64,000 nt of DNA, taken from Desulfosporosinus sp049943955 (GTDB lineage Bacteria; Bacillota; Desulfitobacteriia; Desulfitobacteriales; Desulfitobacteriaceae). Positions within the stretch are counted from its first letter, which is position 1; the number at the start of each line of letters is the position of its first letter. Below the pieces are notes generated by a model. It ran no database searches. It was not told where the DNA came from and saw only the letters and a program-made list of their open reading frames with translations. Where the stretch lies: assembly GCF_049943955.1 (NCBI RefSeq), contig NZ_JBNFTW010000008.1, positions 1-64,000 of the forward strand. Reading direction: 5' to 3'. The position numbers were made by a program, and so were the translations under genes. Shown piece by piece: positions 34,936-42,938 of the stretch.

Positions 34936-35075
34936 AATAAATTTGTCTACTGAGAACAATAAAACAGCAGCCCCTAAAATATGCCCCCCCTGATAGGGAA
35001 CAGTTCTCTAAGGCTGCTGTTTTATATATATGTTCAAAGCAAGAATTATTTAATATTCATCGTCTGAAAAAAGCT
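34936..35075. repeat. Long direct repeat, copy 1 (left boundary of the cassette)
   Basis: About 140 bp from AATAAATTTGTCTACTGAGAA to GTCTGAAAAAAGCT, repeated with scattered mismatches at 40588-40727 in the same orientation. It contains a terminator stem (AAACAGCAGCC/GGCTGCTGTTT) and, on the minus strand, the end of a reading frame (SFFQTMNIK then stop) that matches the end of the gene at copy 2. This shows the repeat came from a gene tail plus terminator. Confidence 0.85.
34970..35024 (-). terminator. Terminator inside direct repeat copy 1
   Basis: Arms AAAACAGCAGCC and GGCTGCTGTTTT with an inner stem TATAGGG-like/CCC region. It ends the minus-strand cassette before the penicillin-binding protein gene. 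Confidence 0.75.
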
Positions 35076-35229
35076 ATGGCCACCCTAAATGACCATGTTT
35101 ACTGATCCCGAATATATTGTGTGCTCCCCAATTCATCACATAATTGACCAATTCACTGAACAAAAAATCTATTCAACCCTTCCTTGTCGGTGTTTGACAT
35201 CCTAGAAGGATAGATAATGCGAAGAGGCT

Positions 35230-35649
35230 TTAGTTTGTTCCAAATATGCTTGTTACGATATCCTTTATTTCTTTATTTTCAGCTATATAATCTACTTTTT
35301 TTTGTTCTATTAGGCGTGATACCTTAAGCTCATTACCACCAATTTCACAGTTTATGGAATGCCCATCTTTTAGGGCAAAGAAAACATTAACATCACCTAT
35401 TGTATCAAGTTTATTTACCCGAATAATTTTACTATTATTAAACTCTTGGATAATTGGAGCCCAATCTTTTGCACGAATTTTCTTTTCATTATACTTTATG
35501 ATTATTCGTATTTCTTTTATATCGGCCGCATTAATAGCAGTATGGTAATTTGTTATTTTGAAAAACCTATTATAAATTAAACTACCACCAATGAGGAGTA
35601 TTAGAATTGTTATTAATATTGATAATACTCTTTTAGTCATTATTTTCAC
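35230..35649 (-). CDS. Membrane-anchored hypothetical protein of the cassette
   Basis: The 139-residue protein has an N-terminal hydrophobic anchor (residues 8-27, VLSILITILILLIGGSLIYN) and an extracytoplasmic basic domain rich in Ile/Lys. GGGG/AAGGGG lies before the ATG. It is the last gene of an AT-rich minus-strand set with ABC transporter genes. No family is recognised; an immunity or accessory role to the secreted protein is only a guess from context. Confidence 0.6.
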   Translation of the reverse strand: MKIMTKRVLSILITILILLIGGSLIYNRFFKITNYHTAINAADIKEIRIIIKYNEKKIRAKDWAPIIQEFNNSKIIRVNKLDTIGDVNVFFALKDGHSINCEIGGNELKVSRLIEQKKVDYIAENKEIKDIVTSIFGTN

Positions 35650-35687
35650 CCCTTTTCAGTGGCACTAAATTAAGAGACGCAGAACTA

Positions 35688-36443
35688 CTATTTATTGGAC
35701 TCATCTACATATGTAGCTAAGTCTTTTTTTATTTGTTTATATTTATTAATTACATTATCGGCATCATATTGTTTAAGTTCTATATTCTTAATTTGATTGG
35801 AATTTTTCAGAAGTACCAAATCGTATTTATTTATTTGATCAATCGGAATATACGTTTCACCATAATCAACTTTCATTATTTGAGTATCCTTATCTAAAAT
35901 AAATTTTCCATAAAATGTAGATGATGGAATAAAAGTTTTCCTTCCATCTTCGCTCTTGTATTGATACCATGAAGGTTTTATTATATCTTTTAGAAAGAGA
36001 ACGTATTCTTTATTCTTTTGCATAGGGATATATCCACTATTAGCATAAAGCATTTGGCCCCTAATAATTACTGGCTCAAAAATATTGATTATATCTCCCT
36101 GTTTTAAATGTTGTTCACCACCTCCTTTGAAAACTTTCAAAATTTGTACTGTATCTCTTAAGGCCATAGAAAATTTAGTTTTATCTTCAGAGGTAAGTTT
36201 TACGGAAATAATATATGGGGATATCTTCTTCAACTCATTAAAGTTTCCAATAGAATTATTAAAATCGCCATTAAGATCAAACAAATAAGCAAATTTTAGA
36301 TTATTATAGTTAGTATCATTAAACAGCAGATCATTTGCAAAGGTGTTTTTGATATATAGACTAAATAATGAACTAATTAAGATTATAAATGTAATTATTA
36401 TGATAAGAATTCTGTTACTAATTTTCAAGGTTCTTACCTCCAA
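35688..36443 (-). CDS. Membrane-anchored hypothetical protein of the cassette
   Basis: The 251-residue protein has an N-terminal anchor or signal (residues 11-35, ILIIIITFIILISSLFSLYI). A beta-rich outer domain follows: VQILKVFKGGG then GDIINIFEPVI, NKEYVLFLKD, and a C-terminal Lys-rich helix. The middle resembles small OB/TIMP-like modules seen in secreted Firmicute proteins, without a firm match. It sits 17 bp downstream of the ABC ATPase gene. Confidence 0.6.
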   Translation of the reverse strand: MEVRTLKISNRILIIIITFIILISSLFSLYIKNTFANDLLFNDTNYNNLKFAYLFDLNGDFNNSIGNFNELKKISPYIISVKLTSEDKTKFSMALRDTVQILKVFKGGGEQHLKQGDIINIFEPVIIRGQMLYANSGYIPMQKNKEYVLFLKDIIKPSWYQYKSEDGRKTFIPSSTFYGKFILDKDTQIMKVDYGETYIPIDQINKYDLVLLKNSNQIKNIELKQYDADNVINKYKQIKKDLATYVDESNK

Positions 36444-36460
36444 TATAACTTTTGTAAGAT

Positions 36461-37105
36461 TTAATGTTCTATAAAAAGGCTTAATCTTCCCGAATCCATC
36501 TTATATTTAGTATCAGAGAGAAGCTCTATATCATCCTTATTATGACTTGCGATAAGAATAAGTGCCCCTCTATTCTTTTCTTCCAATAAAATTGTTCTTA
36601 CTAGGTTAATTCCTTGCTCATCTAATGCGTTCGTTGGTTCATCTAAAACAATCAGCTCGGGTTTTTCCATAATTGCCTGAGCTATTCCAAGCCTTTGTTT
36701 CATACCCAGTGAGTATTTTTTAAACGTTCTTTTATCTTCAGGATCTAAGCCCACCCTACTCATGGAAAGCTTAATATCTTTAACAGAAATTATTCTTTTA
36801 ATAGAAGCTAATATTTTCAAATTTTCTAATCCAGTATAGTAATCCCAAAAGCCCGGGGTTTCGATAATAACACCTATACTATTTGGAAAAGACATATCTT
36901 TATGTAATATTTTTTTATCTATCATTATATATCCTTCAGTAGGTTTAATTAGCCCTGAAATTGCTCGAAATAGCATTGTTTTTCCTGAAGCATTTCTTCC
37001 AAAAAAACCATATATTTTGCCTTTATCAAGAGACAAATTAATATTTTGTAATATTGTATGACCTTTAAACTCTTTGCGTAAATTCACCACTTCAAGATAA
37101 GACAT
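36461..37105 (-). CDS. ABC transporter ATP-binding protein
   Basis: The 214-residue ATPase shows the Walker A GRNASGKTMLF, a signature YSLGMKQRLGIAQ (LSGGQ position filled by SLGMK), and Walker B LIVLDEPTNALDE with its D-loop. It then has the switch His in IASHNKDD. This subfamily powers bacteriocin self-protection or peptide export exporters of the BcrA/NatA type. Three membrane genes just upstream on the same strand are its likely partners. Confidence 0.92.
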   Translation of the reverse strand: MSYLEVVNLRKEFKGHTILQNINLSLDKGKIYGFFGRNASGKTMLFRAISGLIKPTEGYIMIDKKILHKDMSFPNSIGVIIETPGFWDYYTGLENLKILASIKRIISVKDIKLSMSRVGLDPEDKRTFKKYSLGMKQRLGIAQAIMEKPELIVLDEPTNALDEQGINLVRTILLEEKNRGALILIASHNKDDIELLSDTKYKMDSGRLSLFIEH

Positions 37106-37128
37106 TTTTTAGCTCTCCTTTGTACAAT

Positions 37129-37893
37129 TTAAATAATATCTTTTTTCTTTATCCAGTTAGAACCTAATACAATAAGTATTGTTATGATTACTAAGTAATA
37201 AATTAGTGACCACCATAATTTGAACCCCGGAATATAAATCTTAAGCAATTCATTTTGCCTGGGAATATATCCTAAATCATGTAAATAAAGCAAACTGTGT
37301 ATTGAGGGTAATATAAATAATAGTTTACTTCTAGATATTGAAGTGATTAAATAACTAAAAATGTTAGAACTAAAGACAAAAGCCAAGCTATAAATGCTAT
37401 TAAAACTTAAAGATAAGACATTCACCCAAATAACAAGAAACAAACAGTGAAAAAATAATAAACCTTCTTGACCAACAATCAAAAGCAACAAATTGTTGTT
37501 ATCTAATATCGGCAAATTAAGTAGATGCCCGAATAATAATTCTATTAAGATCAAAAAAAGACAGAAAATTCCGGTATAAAATATAATTATAAAAATTTTT
37601 TTCAAAAACCATTTCACACGATTATCAGTTCTGCTGAAAATATAAACTGCTTGTTTATTTATACTTTGTTCTATAAGATTAAATAAAATAAACATGATAA
37701 AAAATTGAGGAAGAATATAAAACAAAATATCATTAATGTTATCTAATCCAATATTTATATTGAGATATCCATATGTATAAATTAAAAAAGCCTCAAATGA
37801 TTTAGTGTTAAATTGCGATAAGGACTTTATACACAAAAATAAGATAAATAAACTACCAAGAAAGATTTTCAAAATTCTCTTACGATCAAACAT
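37129..37893 (-). CDS. Integral membrane protein, likely ABC permease subunit
   Basis: The 254-residue protein is very hydrophobic with about six to seven membrane helices and Leu/Ile/Phe-rich composition. No sequence motif is recognised. Position (23 bp before the ATPase gene) and topology suggest an ABC-2-like permease. It is related in layout, not obviously in sequence, to the two membrane genes upstream. Confidence 0.65.
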   Translation of the reverse strand: MFDRKRILKIFLGSLFILFLCIKSLSQFNTKSFEAFLIYTYGYLNINIGLDNINDILFYILPQFFIMFILFNLIEQSINKQAVYIFSRTDNRVKWFLKKIFIIIFYTGIFCLFLILIELLFGHLLNLPILDNNNLLLLIVGQEGLLFFHCLFLVIWVNVLSLSFNSIYSLAFVFSSNIFSYLITSISRSKLLFILPSIHSLLYLHDLGYIPRQNELLKIYIPGFKLWWSLIYYLVIITILIVLGSNWIKKKDII

Positions 37894-37911
37894 ATATATA
37901 ATAACTTCCTT

Positions 37912-38649
37912 CTATATAAAATCACTTTCATTTAAGAGCTTTTTAGCTATAATATTCGAAAGAAATAATAATGCAATAAACCAAATATAGTTAATCAAAT
38001 TCGAGTTGTTATTTAAAAACATATACATTTCAAATGATTGAACATTTTTTCCAACTAGAATCATATAATAAAAAATATAATGCATTAAAATAAAGATTGT
38101 TGAAGTAATTAGAAAACCATAAATTTTATTATTAGTTATTATTGTTACCGAGGTAAAAATGTTAGCTATTATTATAAAACCATTTATTTGAAAATATATC
38201 GAAGTAAAAAAATAAATTAAAAAACTGTAATCTACCTTAGATCTAAGTCCAGCTAAAAAAACAAGTATAATTAATAAAACATTTAATATTCCAACATAAA
38301 GTAATGTTAATGATAAAATTGAAATATAGTATACTTTCCACCACGATTTTAGATCTTTGTGCCTGCTTACTACGGCAGTTTTTAAAAGAAAGTTTGTTAT
38401 TAGATCAACTAATAAAATAAATAATGGAAATAATAGCAGAACAGAAAAGGACGGATTAAATACTTTATCATGTATGTATATTACGGGAGACTTTAAAACA
38501 ACATTTAATCTATTATCATTTATATTTTGAAATACTCTTTTTAAAAAATAACCATTTAAAGCAAACCAAATTATAAATAGAATGATAGTGACAATCATTC
38601 TTTTAGAGCCAAAAACAGTTTTAGTAAGATAAATGTAAATTTCCTTCAT
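37912..38649 (-). CDS. Integral membrane protein, likely ABC permease subunit
   Basis: The 245-residue protein has about six predicted helices and AT-rich codons like its neighbours. It starts MKEIYIYLTKTVFGSKRM, a short cytoplasmic amphipathic segment common in ABC-2 permeases. It is separated by 18 bp from the next gene and 15 bp from the one before, so it is translationally close. Family not recognised. Confidence 0.62.
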   Translation of the reverse strand: MKEIYIYLTKTVFGSKRMIVTIILFIIWFALNGYFLKRVFQNINDNRLNVVLKSPVIYIHDKVFNPSFSVLLLFPLFILLVDLITNFLLKTAVVSRHKDLKSWWKVYYISILSLTLLYVGILNVLLIILVFLAGLRSKVDYSFLIYFFTSIYFQINGFIIIANIFTSVTIITNNKIYGFLITSTIFILMHYIFYYMILVGKNVQSFEMYMFLNNNSNLINYIWFIALLFLSNIIAKKLLNESDFI

Positions 38650-38664
38650 TTATATCTCCTTAAG

Positions 38665-39480
38665 CTATATATTTTCAGATACTATATATAACTGTCGCAA
38701 AAGTAGAATTACACTTAATAAAAGAATGAGGAAAATGCAAAGAAAAAAATAGGGAGCACTAACAGTAGTAGTTGGTAGAACCAAATTAGTTAGCTGATAG
38801 TGAAATCCATTAGGTAATAAAGAAATAAATGTATCTATAACAAGATAAGCTAACATTACAAAAGCTATAGGAATCAAACCATTTCTTCCAAAATTCAAAG
38901 ATATTGCATATCCTAACAAAGCATAAAGTGAGGCAAATAAGCTAATTATAGCGATCGCAACTAAGCTAAAGACCAATGGATTTTGAATTCTCAACCAATT
39001 TAATAATTCTTCCGGATTATATTCAATTATATATGGGGGAACGCCGTTTGTTTCATAACTTATTGATGGAAATGTAATGATTGAAAGAATAACATTAATC
39101 CCCAACGGTACGCAGAAGGTTATAAAAGTAGAAACCACTACTGCGATTGCTTTTGAGATAATATAAACGTTTTTTTTAGATCTGGTCGTTATGTAAATAT
39201 AAATACCTGATTTCACATCAATAATGTAGGAATCTGAATATATTATATTAGCAAATAAAGGAAGCACAAATAATATAGTCATAAGTATGGCCTGTCCATA
39301 AGGGTGTTGCAAAATCGACATTTCATAACCTGATCTCAGGCCACTTAAACTCATTCCTTTTACAATTAATCCCGTATCAATGAAAGAATAAATAACCAAC
39401 AGTAATAGCACAATAAACATAACTTTAAATTGTTTCCTATTCAAACAATTTCTTAATTCCATCTTAATAAGTGTTATCAT
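38665..39480 (-). CDS. Integral membrane protein, ABC-2-like permease
   Basis: The 271-residue protein has an N-terminal MITLIKMELRNCLNRKQFKV segment typical of ABC-2 permeases, then about six helices. A glycine-containing mid-region, SLFASLYALLGYAISLNFGRNG, is reminiscent of the conserved permease loop. It is the first transporter gene after the secreted protein gene; a hairpin at 39512-39551 lies between them. Confidence 0.7.
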   Translation of the reverse strand: MITLIKMELRNCLNRKQFKVMFIVLLLLVIYSFIDTGLIVKGMSLSGLRSGYEMSILQHPYGQAILMTILFVLPLFANIIYSDSYIIDVKSGIYIYITTRSKKNVYIISKAIAVVVSTFITFCVPLGINVILSIITFPSISYETNGVPPYIIEYNPEELLNWLRIQNPLVFSLVAIAIISLFASLYALLGYAISLNFGRNGLIPIAFVMLAYLVIDTFISLLPNGFHYQLTNLVLPTTTVSAPYFFLCIFLILLLSVILLLRQLYIVSENI

Positions 39481-39511
39481 TTTTATCCCCTTTTAAGTTT
39501 ATAAGTTATAA

Positions 39512-39551
39512 TCCCGATACACACTCATCGTTATTTGAGGGTGTATCGGGG
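39512..39551 (-). terminator. Hairpin between the secreted protein gene and the transporter genes
   Basis: Minus-strand arms CCCGATACACCCTC and GAGTGTGTATCGGG are followed by a T/A-mixed tract. In bacteriocin operons such weak terminators keep the peptide gene expressed above the transporter genes; here this is inferred. Confidence 0.65.
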
Positions 39552-39598
39552 GCGACCTCAGGAATACTTAAATGCTTAAATTAATGCAACCAGATTAC

Positions 39599-40009
39599 TT
39601 ATTCTAAGAAATCGACATATCCATCAACATATGCACCGCTTGAAGAGCTATAATAATTCATCATCCCTAAGCATACGTACTCACCTACATGGCTTTGATT
39701 ATCCGAGAAGTAGAGCCACTTGTTAGTGCTATTAGCCACAAATGAAATTGTCGTCGTGGATAATGCTGTATGATCTGATTTTGCTGCCCATAAGTAACAT
39801 TTATCTGTATTGGTTAACTTATCAGCCCGAGCGTAAATCGCGGCTGTTGACTGATTATGCTGATAACATGATGTATAATTAAAACCTTGATATTTGGGAA
39901 GAAGATATCCAGAAAATGCTCTACTACTTGCTAAAGCGGTTGAAGAAAAAACTGGCAATAATAAAGAAACCGCTAGCAAGGCCGTTAATAACTTTGTACT
40001 CTTTTTCAT
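39599..40009 (-). CDS. Secreted small protein, DUF2712-like
   Basis: The 136-residue precursor has a classical signal peptide (MKKSTKLLTALLAVSLLLPV, then cleavage after ALA near residue 27). The mature part has about 110 residues rich in Ser, Tyr, Asn and aromatic residues, with four cysteines (YTSCYQ, DKCYLW, EYVCLG). The pattern (FSGYLLP, YLWAAKSD, VDGYVDFLE) resembles DUF2712 proteins, which occur next to ABC transporters. A secreted bacteriocin-like or signalling role is inferred from context only. GAGAGGGT stands before the ATG. Confidence 0.75.
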   Translation of the reverse strand: MKKSTKLLTALLAVSLLLPVFSSTALASSRAFSGYLLPKYQGFNYTSCYQHNQSTAAIYARADKLTNTDKCYLWAAKSDHTALSTTTISFVANSTNKWLYFSDNQSHVGEYVCLGMMNYYSSSSGAYVDGYVDFLE

Positions 40010-40037
40010 ATTTGATTACCCTCTCAATTCTTAACTT

Positions 40038-40313
40038 CTAATAGTTAAAAAAACCTAGAATAACTACCAAGTAATATGGAACAATCATTGGTTGCCCATT
40101 AATATTGACCTTCTCTTCAGAATATTTTTGGGGATAATAAAAATACATATCCTTTTTAATATGAGGATAAAACAATTTTCCCTCCTTAACATAAATTCTC
40201 CCTTCACAAACATCCCCAGTAGGTATAGTATAAGGATACTTACATTTTGTGTAGGGGCATACGCCTTCAGACCAAATGGTACTTTGCAGGTATAGTTGAC
40301 CTGAAGGCGTCAT
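40038..40313 (-). CDS. Doubtful 91-codon frame, possibly a gene remnant
   Basis: An open frame 28 bp upstream of the secreted protein gene with Tyr/Lys-rich sequence (YFYYPQKYSEEKVNINGQPM). No ribosome site precedes its ATG. The start region also lies in an inverted repeat (ACGCCTTCAG at 40254-40263 against CTGAAGGCGT near 40300). It may be the tail of a longer lost gene. No family recognised. Confidence 0.3.
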   Translation of the reverse strand: MTPSGQLYLQSTIWSEGVCPYTKCKYPYTIPTGDVCEGRIYVKEGKLFYPHIKKDMYFYYPQKYSEEKVNINGQPMIVPYYLVVILGFFNY

Positions 40314-40587
40314 TATTCAAGTGGCAGAAACCACCTAAATACATAAACCTAATACTTAAAATTAGTTTAATCGCCATTCCAAATTGTAGATTCGCCATCT
40401 AAAACAAGATTATCGTAATTTTTCAGCATTGTCCCCCGTAATTTTACTAGGTATCTATGCAATTTCGTCTGTTGTATCTCAGAATTTACAATATATAAAT
40501 AGTTAATTCGAACCATTCTTCCAAAACTATATAAATTACGAGCTCAGTTAAGGACTTAAAAAACAAAGAAGGAGAAACTTACGATTT

Positions 40588-40727
40588 AATAAATTTGTCT
40601 ACTGAGAATCTATAAAAAAGCAGCCCCAAGATATGCTCTCCTTGACAGGGAACAGTTCTCTAAGGCCGCCATTTAATATTTATGTTCAAAGCAAGAACTA
40701 TTTAATATTTATCGTCTGAAAAAAGCT
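40588..40727. repeat. Long direct repeat, copy 2 (right boundary of the cassette)
   Basis: Matches 34936-35075 in the same orientation: AATAAATTTGTCTACTGAGAA, AGCAGCCCC, AGGGAACAGTTCTCTAAGG, ATGTTCAAAGCAAGAA, CGTCTGAAAAAAGCT. Here it overlaps the real 3' end of the minus-strand frame ending at 40698, so this copy looks like the ancestral one. Confidence 0.85.
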
Positions 40728-41000
40728 TATAATTGAGATGCTCGTACCTATTATAAAGGAAGTTATAGCTATCCACGTCCATATCTTCTTTAACTTTCCA
40801 GACTCATTTACAGAAACAAAATAACTGTCTATAGCCAGACGATCGGAGGCAGTTTTATTTGGTTCCTCGATGCCCTCAATCTCCTCTAGTGAAAATCACC
40901 CGCCTTCGATTATTTCATCTCTATTTTTCTCGGAAACAAAGGTTTTTTTAAATAGATTATCTTTCGTCAATTGATCAAAGACCGCCTTAGACAAAACCAT
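40698..41000 (-). pseudogene. Membrane-tailed frame interrupted by an in-frame TGA
   Basis: From ATG at 41000 the frame reads 34 codons (MVLSKAVFDQLTKDNLFKKT and onward) to a TGA at 40898-40896. It then continues without further stops for 65 codons, ending in a transmembrane helix (IWTWIAITSFIIGTSISII) and a stop at 40698. The upstream 202-codon frame overlaps it by about 34 bp in another frame. The two may be one gene broken by a frameshift plus a nonsense change. Recoding as Sec is unlikely because no SECIS-like hairpin is apparent. Confidence 0.55.
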
Positions 41001-41575
41001 CTCTTATTCTTATTTACTGATTCGTCACTATTAGCTACGATATCATTGAGTAGTTCTTGAACGACTTTCATTGTTTCTGGCGTTCCATCATAAAGACGAT
41101 AAAGCTCCTTAAATAAATTTTCAACCCAACCCTTATCTATATATTGGCTGGGTGATAGGTAATAACCTATTTCGTTCTCACTATATTCGAGTTCTGCCAG
41201 TTCCTTTATTTTACTATTTATAATATAAACTTTTAGTTCATTGGTTATCGTTAACCCGCCAAAAAACACTTTAAAGTTATAGTCGGTAATGATGTGCTGG
41301 CGAACACTTTCGAGCCATTTTGTTATTTCGTATTTTTCCTTCAATAACCCATGTTCTAAGATAGCTTGCTTTAGCCTTGAGCACTCAATAAATTCTTGTG
41401 CATCTTCCACTAATCCTGCCATAGCAATAAAGGCATTGTCAGATAAGGAGAAAATTTTTGGGTAGTCCTCACTTTTTACCCTGTAAATCGTCCCGTCAGA
41501 GTTCAGTTCACTTGTACGGCTATCGGTCATCACGCTTACAAAAGAATTAGCTATTACTATTGATACAAAGCTCAT
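40967..41575 (-). CDS. Proteasome-like (Ntn-hydrolase type) hypothetical protein
   Basis: The 202-residue protein begins MSFVSIVIANSFVSVMTDSR, then IFSLSDNAFIAMAGLVEDAQ and FKVFFGGLT. This recalls the first strands of HslV/proteasome beta folds, where T/S nucleophile and xxDSR follow each other. A mature N-terminal Thr is not seen, so activity is doubtful. The C-terminus (KNKRWFCLRRSLIN) looks like out-of-frame translation of the next segment, so a frameshift near 41000 is likely. Confidence 0.45.
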   Translation of the reverse strand: MSFVSIVIANSFVSVMTDSRTSELNSDGTIYRVKSEDYPKIFSLSDNAFIAMAGLVEDAQEFIECSRLKQAILEHGLLKEKYEITKWLESVRQHIITDYNFKVFFGGLTITNELKVYIINSKIKELAELEYSENEIGYYLSPSQYIDKGWVENLFKELYRLYDGTPETMKVVQELLNDIVANSDESVNKNKRWFCLRRSLIN

Positions 41576-41710
41576 TCTATAACCATCCTAAATAGACCAA
41601 GTATATGATCCATAATTCTTAATTAGACCTTTCCTAAAACATCTGGGAATTCCGAACCACAGAAGAGCACCACGGATTTCTATTCATGGTGGTTTTATAG
41701 TTTTAACTTA

Positions 41711-42175
41711 CTATGTTTTCAAATAATTTTCTATTAACTCCCGGAATTCCCTTTAGCTCTATGTAATCTTACTTTTGTGTTAGAAATGTTGAGACCTAAT
41801 ATACCAGTAATTTGCTGTAATGTTAAGTCGACATAATACTTAAGAATTAAAATTTCGGTATTCTTTTGTTCTAATCGATTAAAGATATTATTATTGTCTT
41901 CTTTATTTTCTATAGACATGTCCAATCCGTCTGAAAACATCATCAAGTCAGATATCGAAGTAATGTTGGTTTTGGTTTTTATTTATATCCTTTAACATTC
42001 GTTTAGCTTCATCTAAGGCAATGGAAATTACCCATGGGGCAAATTTGTCCTTAGAAAATTAGTTAATGTAGTTTACTATAGGATATCATAAAATCCAGCT
42101 GAACGGCATCTTCGGACATATACTTATCTTTTGTAAATGCATTGACAGCATTAAAATGCATTTTCGTAGAAAAGT
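41711..42175 (-). pseudogene. ECF-type sigma factor, degraded
   Basis: Three reading frames in succession encode sigma-70-like pieces. Region 2 material is NAFTKDKYMSEDAVQ and SYSKLH followed by stops. Next comes KFAPWVISIALDEAKRMLKD, then a stop. Region 4 in another frame reads ILILKYYVDLTLQQITGILG, then NTKVRLHRAKG, and an end RELIENYLKT in a third frame. At least three disruptions show decay. It lies directly downstream of the comA-like gene on the same strand. Confidence 0.7.
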
Positions 42176-42187
42176 ACTTAAAATACA

Positions 42188-42233
42188 AAGATGGAGAACT
42201 TACAAATTGCTAAGTTCTCCATCTTTGTATTTT
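42188..42233 (-). terminator. Terminator overlapping the end of the comA-like gene
   Basis: Minus-strand arms AATACAAAGATGGAGAACTTA and TAAGTTCTCCATCTTTGTATT are nearly perfect and followed by TTTTAAG. The stop codon at 42200 lies inside the stem, so the last eleven codons form the left arm. Confidence 0.8.
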
Positions 42234-42883
42234 AGGACGGCTTCCAAACGTGTTTTTACATTCATTTTTACAAGGATGTTACTCACATGAAAGTTAACAG
42301 TTGCCACTTTAATTCCCAAAACCTCTGCAATATCCTTGTTGTGTAACCCTCTTGATACTAATTCAATAATTTCACTTTCTTTAGGTGTTAGCTTTTCTCC
42401 AGGTAGTTCTACTATTTCTGCAAGAGCATGTATCCTATCACAGTTATTTTCGGAAGGAAAGAAGATCTCTAAACCCTTCGAAAAGTAAACTCCACCATTA
42501 TAAACTTTTAATATTCCTTGAATCATCTCCTGGACAGCACAGTCCTTTAATAAAAAACCATTAGCTCCTCTACTCATTGATTTAGTAATATAACCTTTTG
42601 GACTATGTCCGGTCAGCATAATGATTTTTGCTGCTGGTTGAACCTTCTTTACCTTGTCAATTAAGTCCGTACCACTAGCATCGGGAAGCTTAATATCCAA
42701 CAATACGACGTCGGGTTTAGATACTGCAATTAGCCTCAAACATTCTTTTCCGCTCTTAGCTATTCCGATTACCGAGATTCGGGGTTCAGAAGATAATAAG
42801 GAAACAGTTCCTTCCGCAAAAAGTGTATGATCGTCTACGACTAGTACCTTAACCTTTAGTAGTTTTTCAAGGTTGAATGGCAC
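42200..42883 (-). CDS. comA: ComA-like NarL-family response regulator
   Basis: The 227-residue protein has a receiver domain (DDH at residues 17-19, phospho-acceptor Asp63 in VLLDIKLPD, Lys of the T/K pair near residue 115). The C-terminal LuxR-type helix-turn-helix (LTPKESEIIELVSRGLHNKD, then IAEVLGIKVATVNFHVSNIL) follows. In ComQXPA systems ComA is phosphorylated by ComP and activates competence or surfactin-type genes. It is 55 bp after the comP-like gene, as last gene of the set. Its targets here are unknown. Confidence 0.88.
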   Translation of the reverse strand: MPFNLEKLLKVKVLVVDDHTLFAEGTVSLLSSEPRISVIGIAKSGKECLRLIAVSKPDVVLLDIKLPDASGTDLIDKVKKVQPAAKIIMLTGHSPKGYITKSMSRGANGFLLKDCAVQEMIQGILKVYNGGVYFSKGLEIFFPSENNCDRIHALAEIVELPGEKLTPKESEIIELVSRGLHNKDIAEVLGIKVATVNFHVSNILVKMNVKTRLEAVLKYKDGELSNL

Positions 42884-42938
42884 CTCTATCTTCCTCCCTT
42901 TTATAGAGCACTCATAAAATTGATATGGGATAATCTTT

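Noticed and set aside
40896..40898. A second selenocysteine codon
   Set aside because: The TGA is followed by no hairpin with a GGUCU-type loop and the surrounding frame shows other signs of decay.
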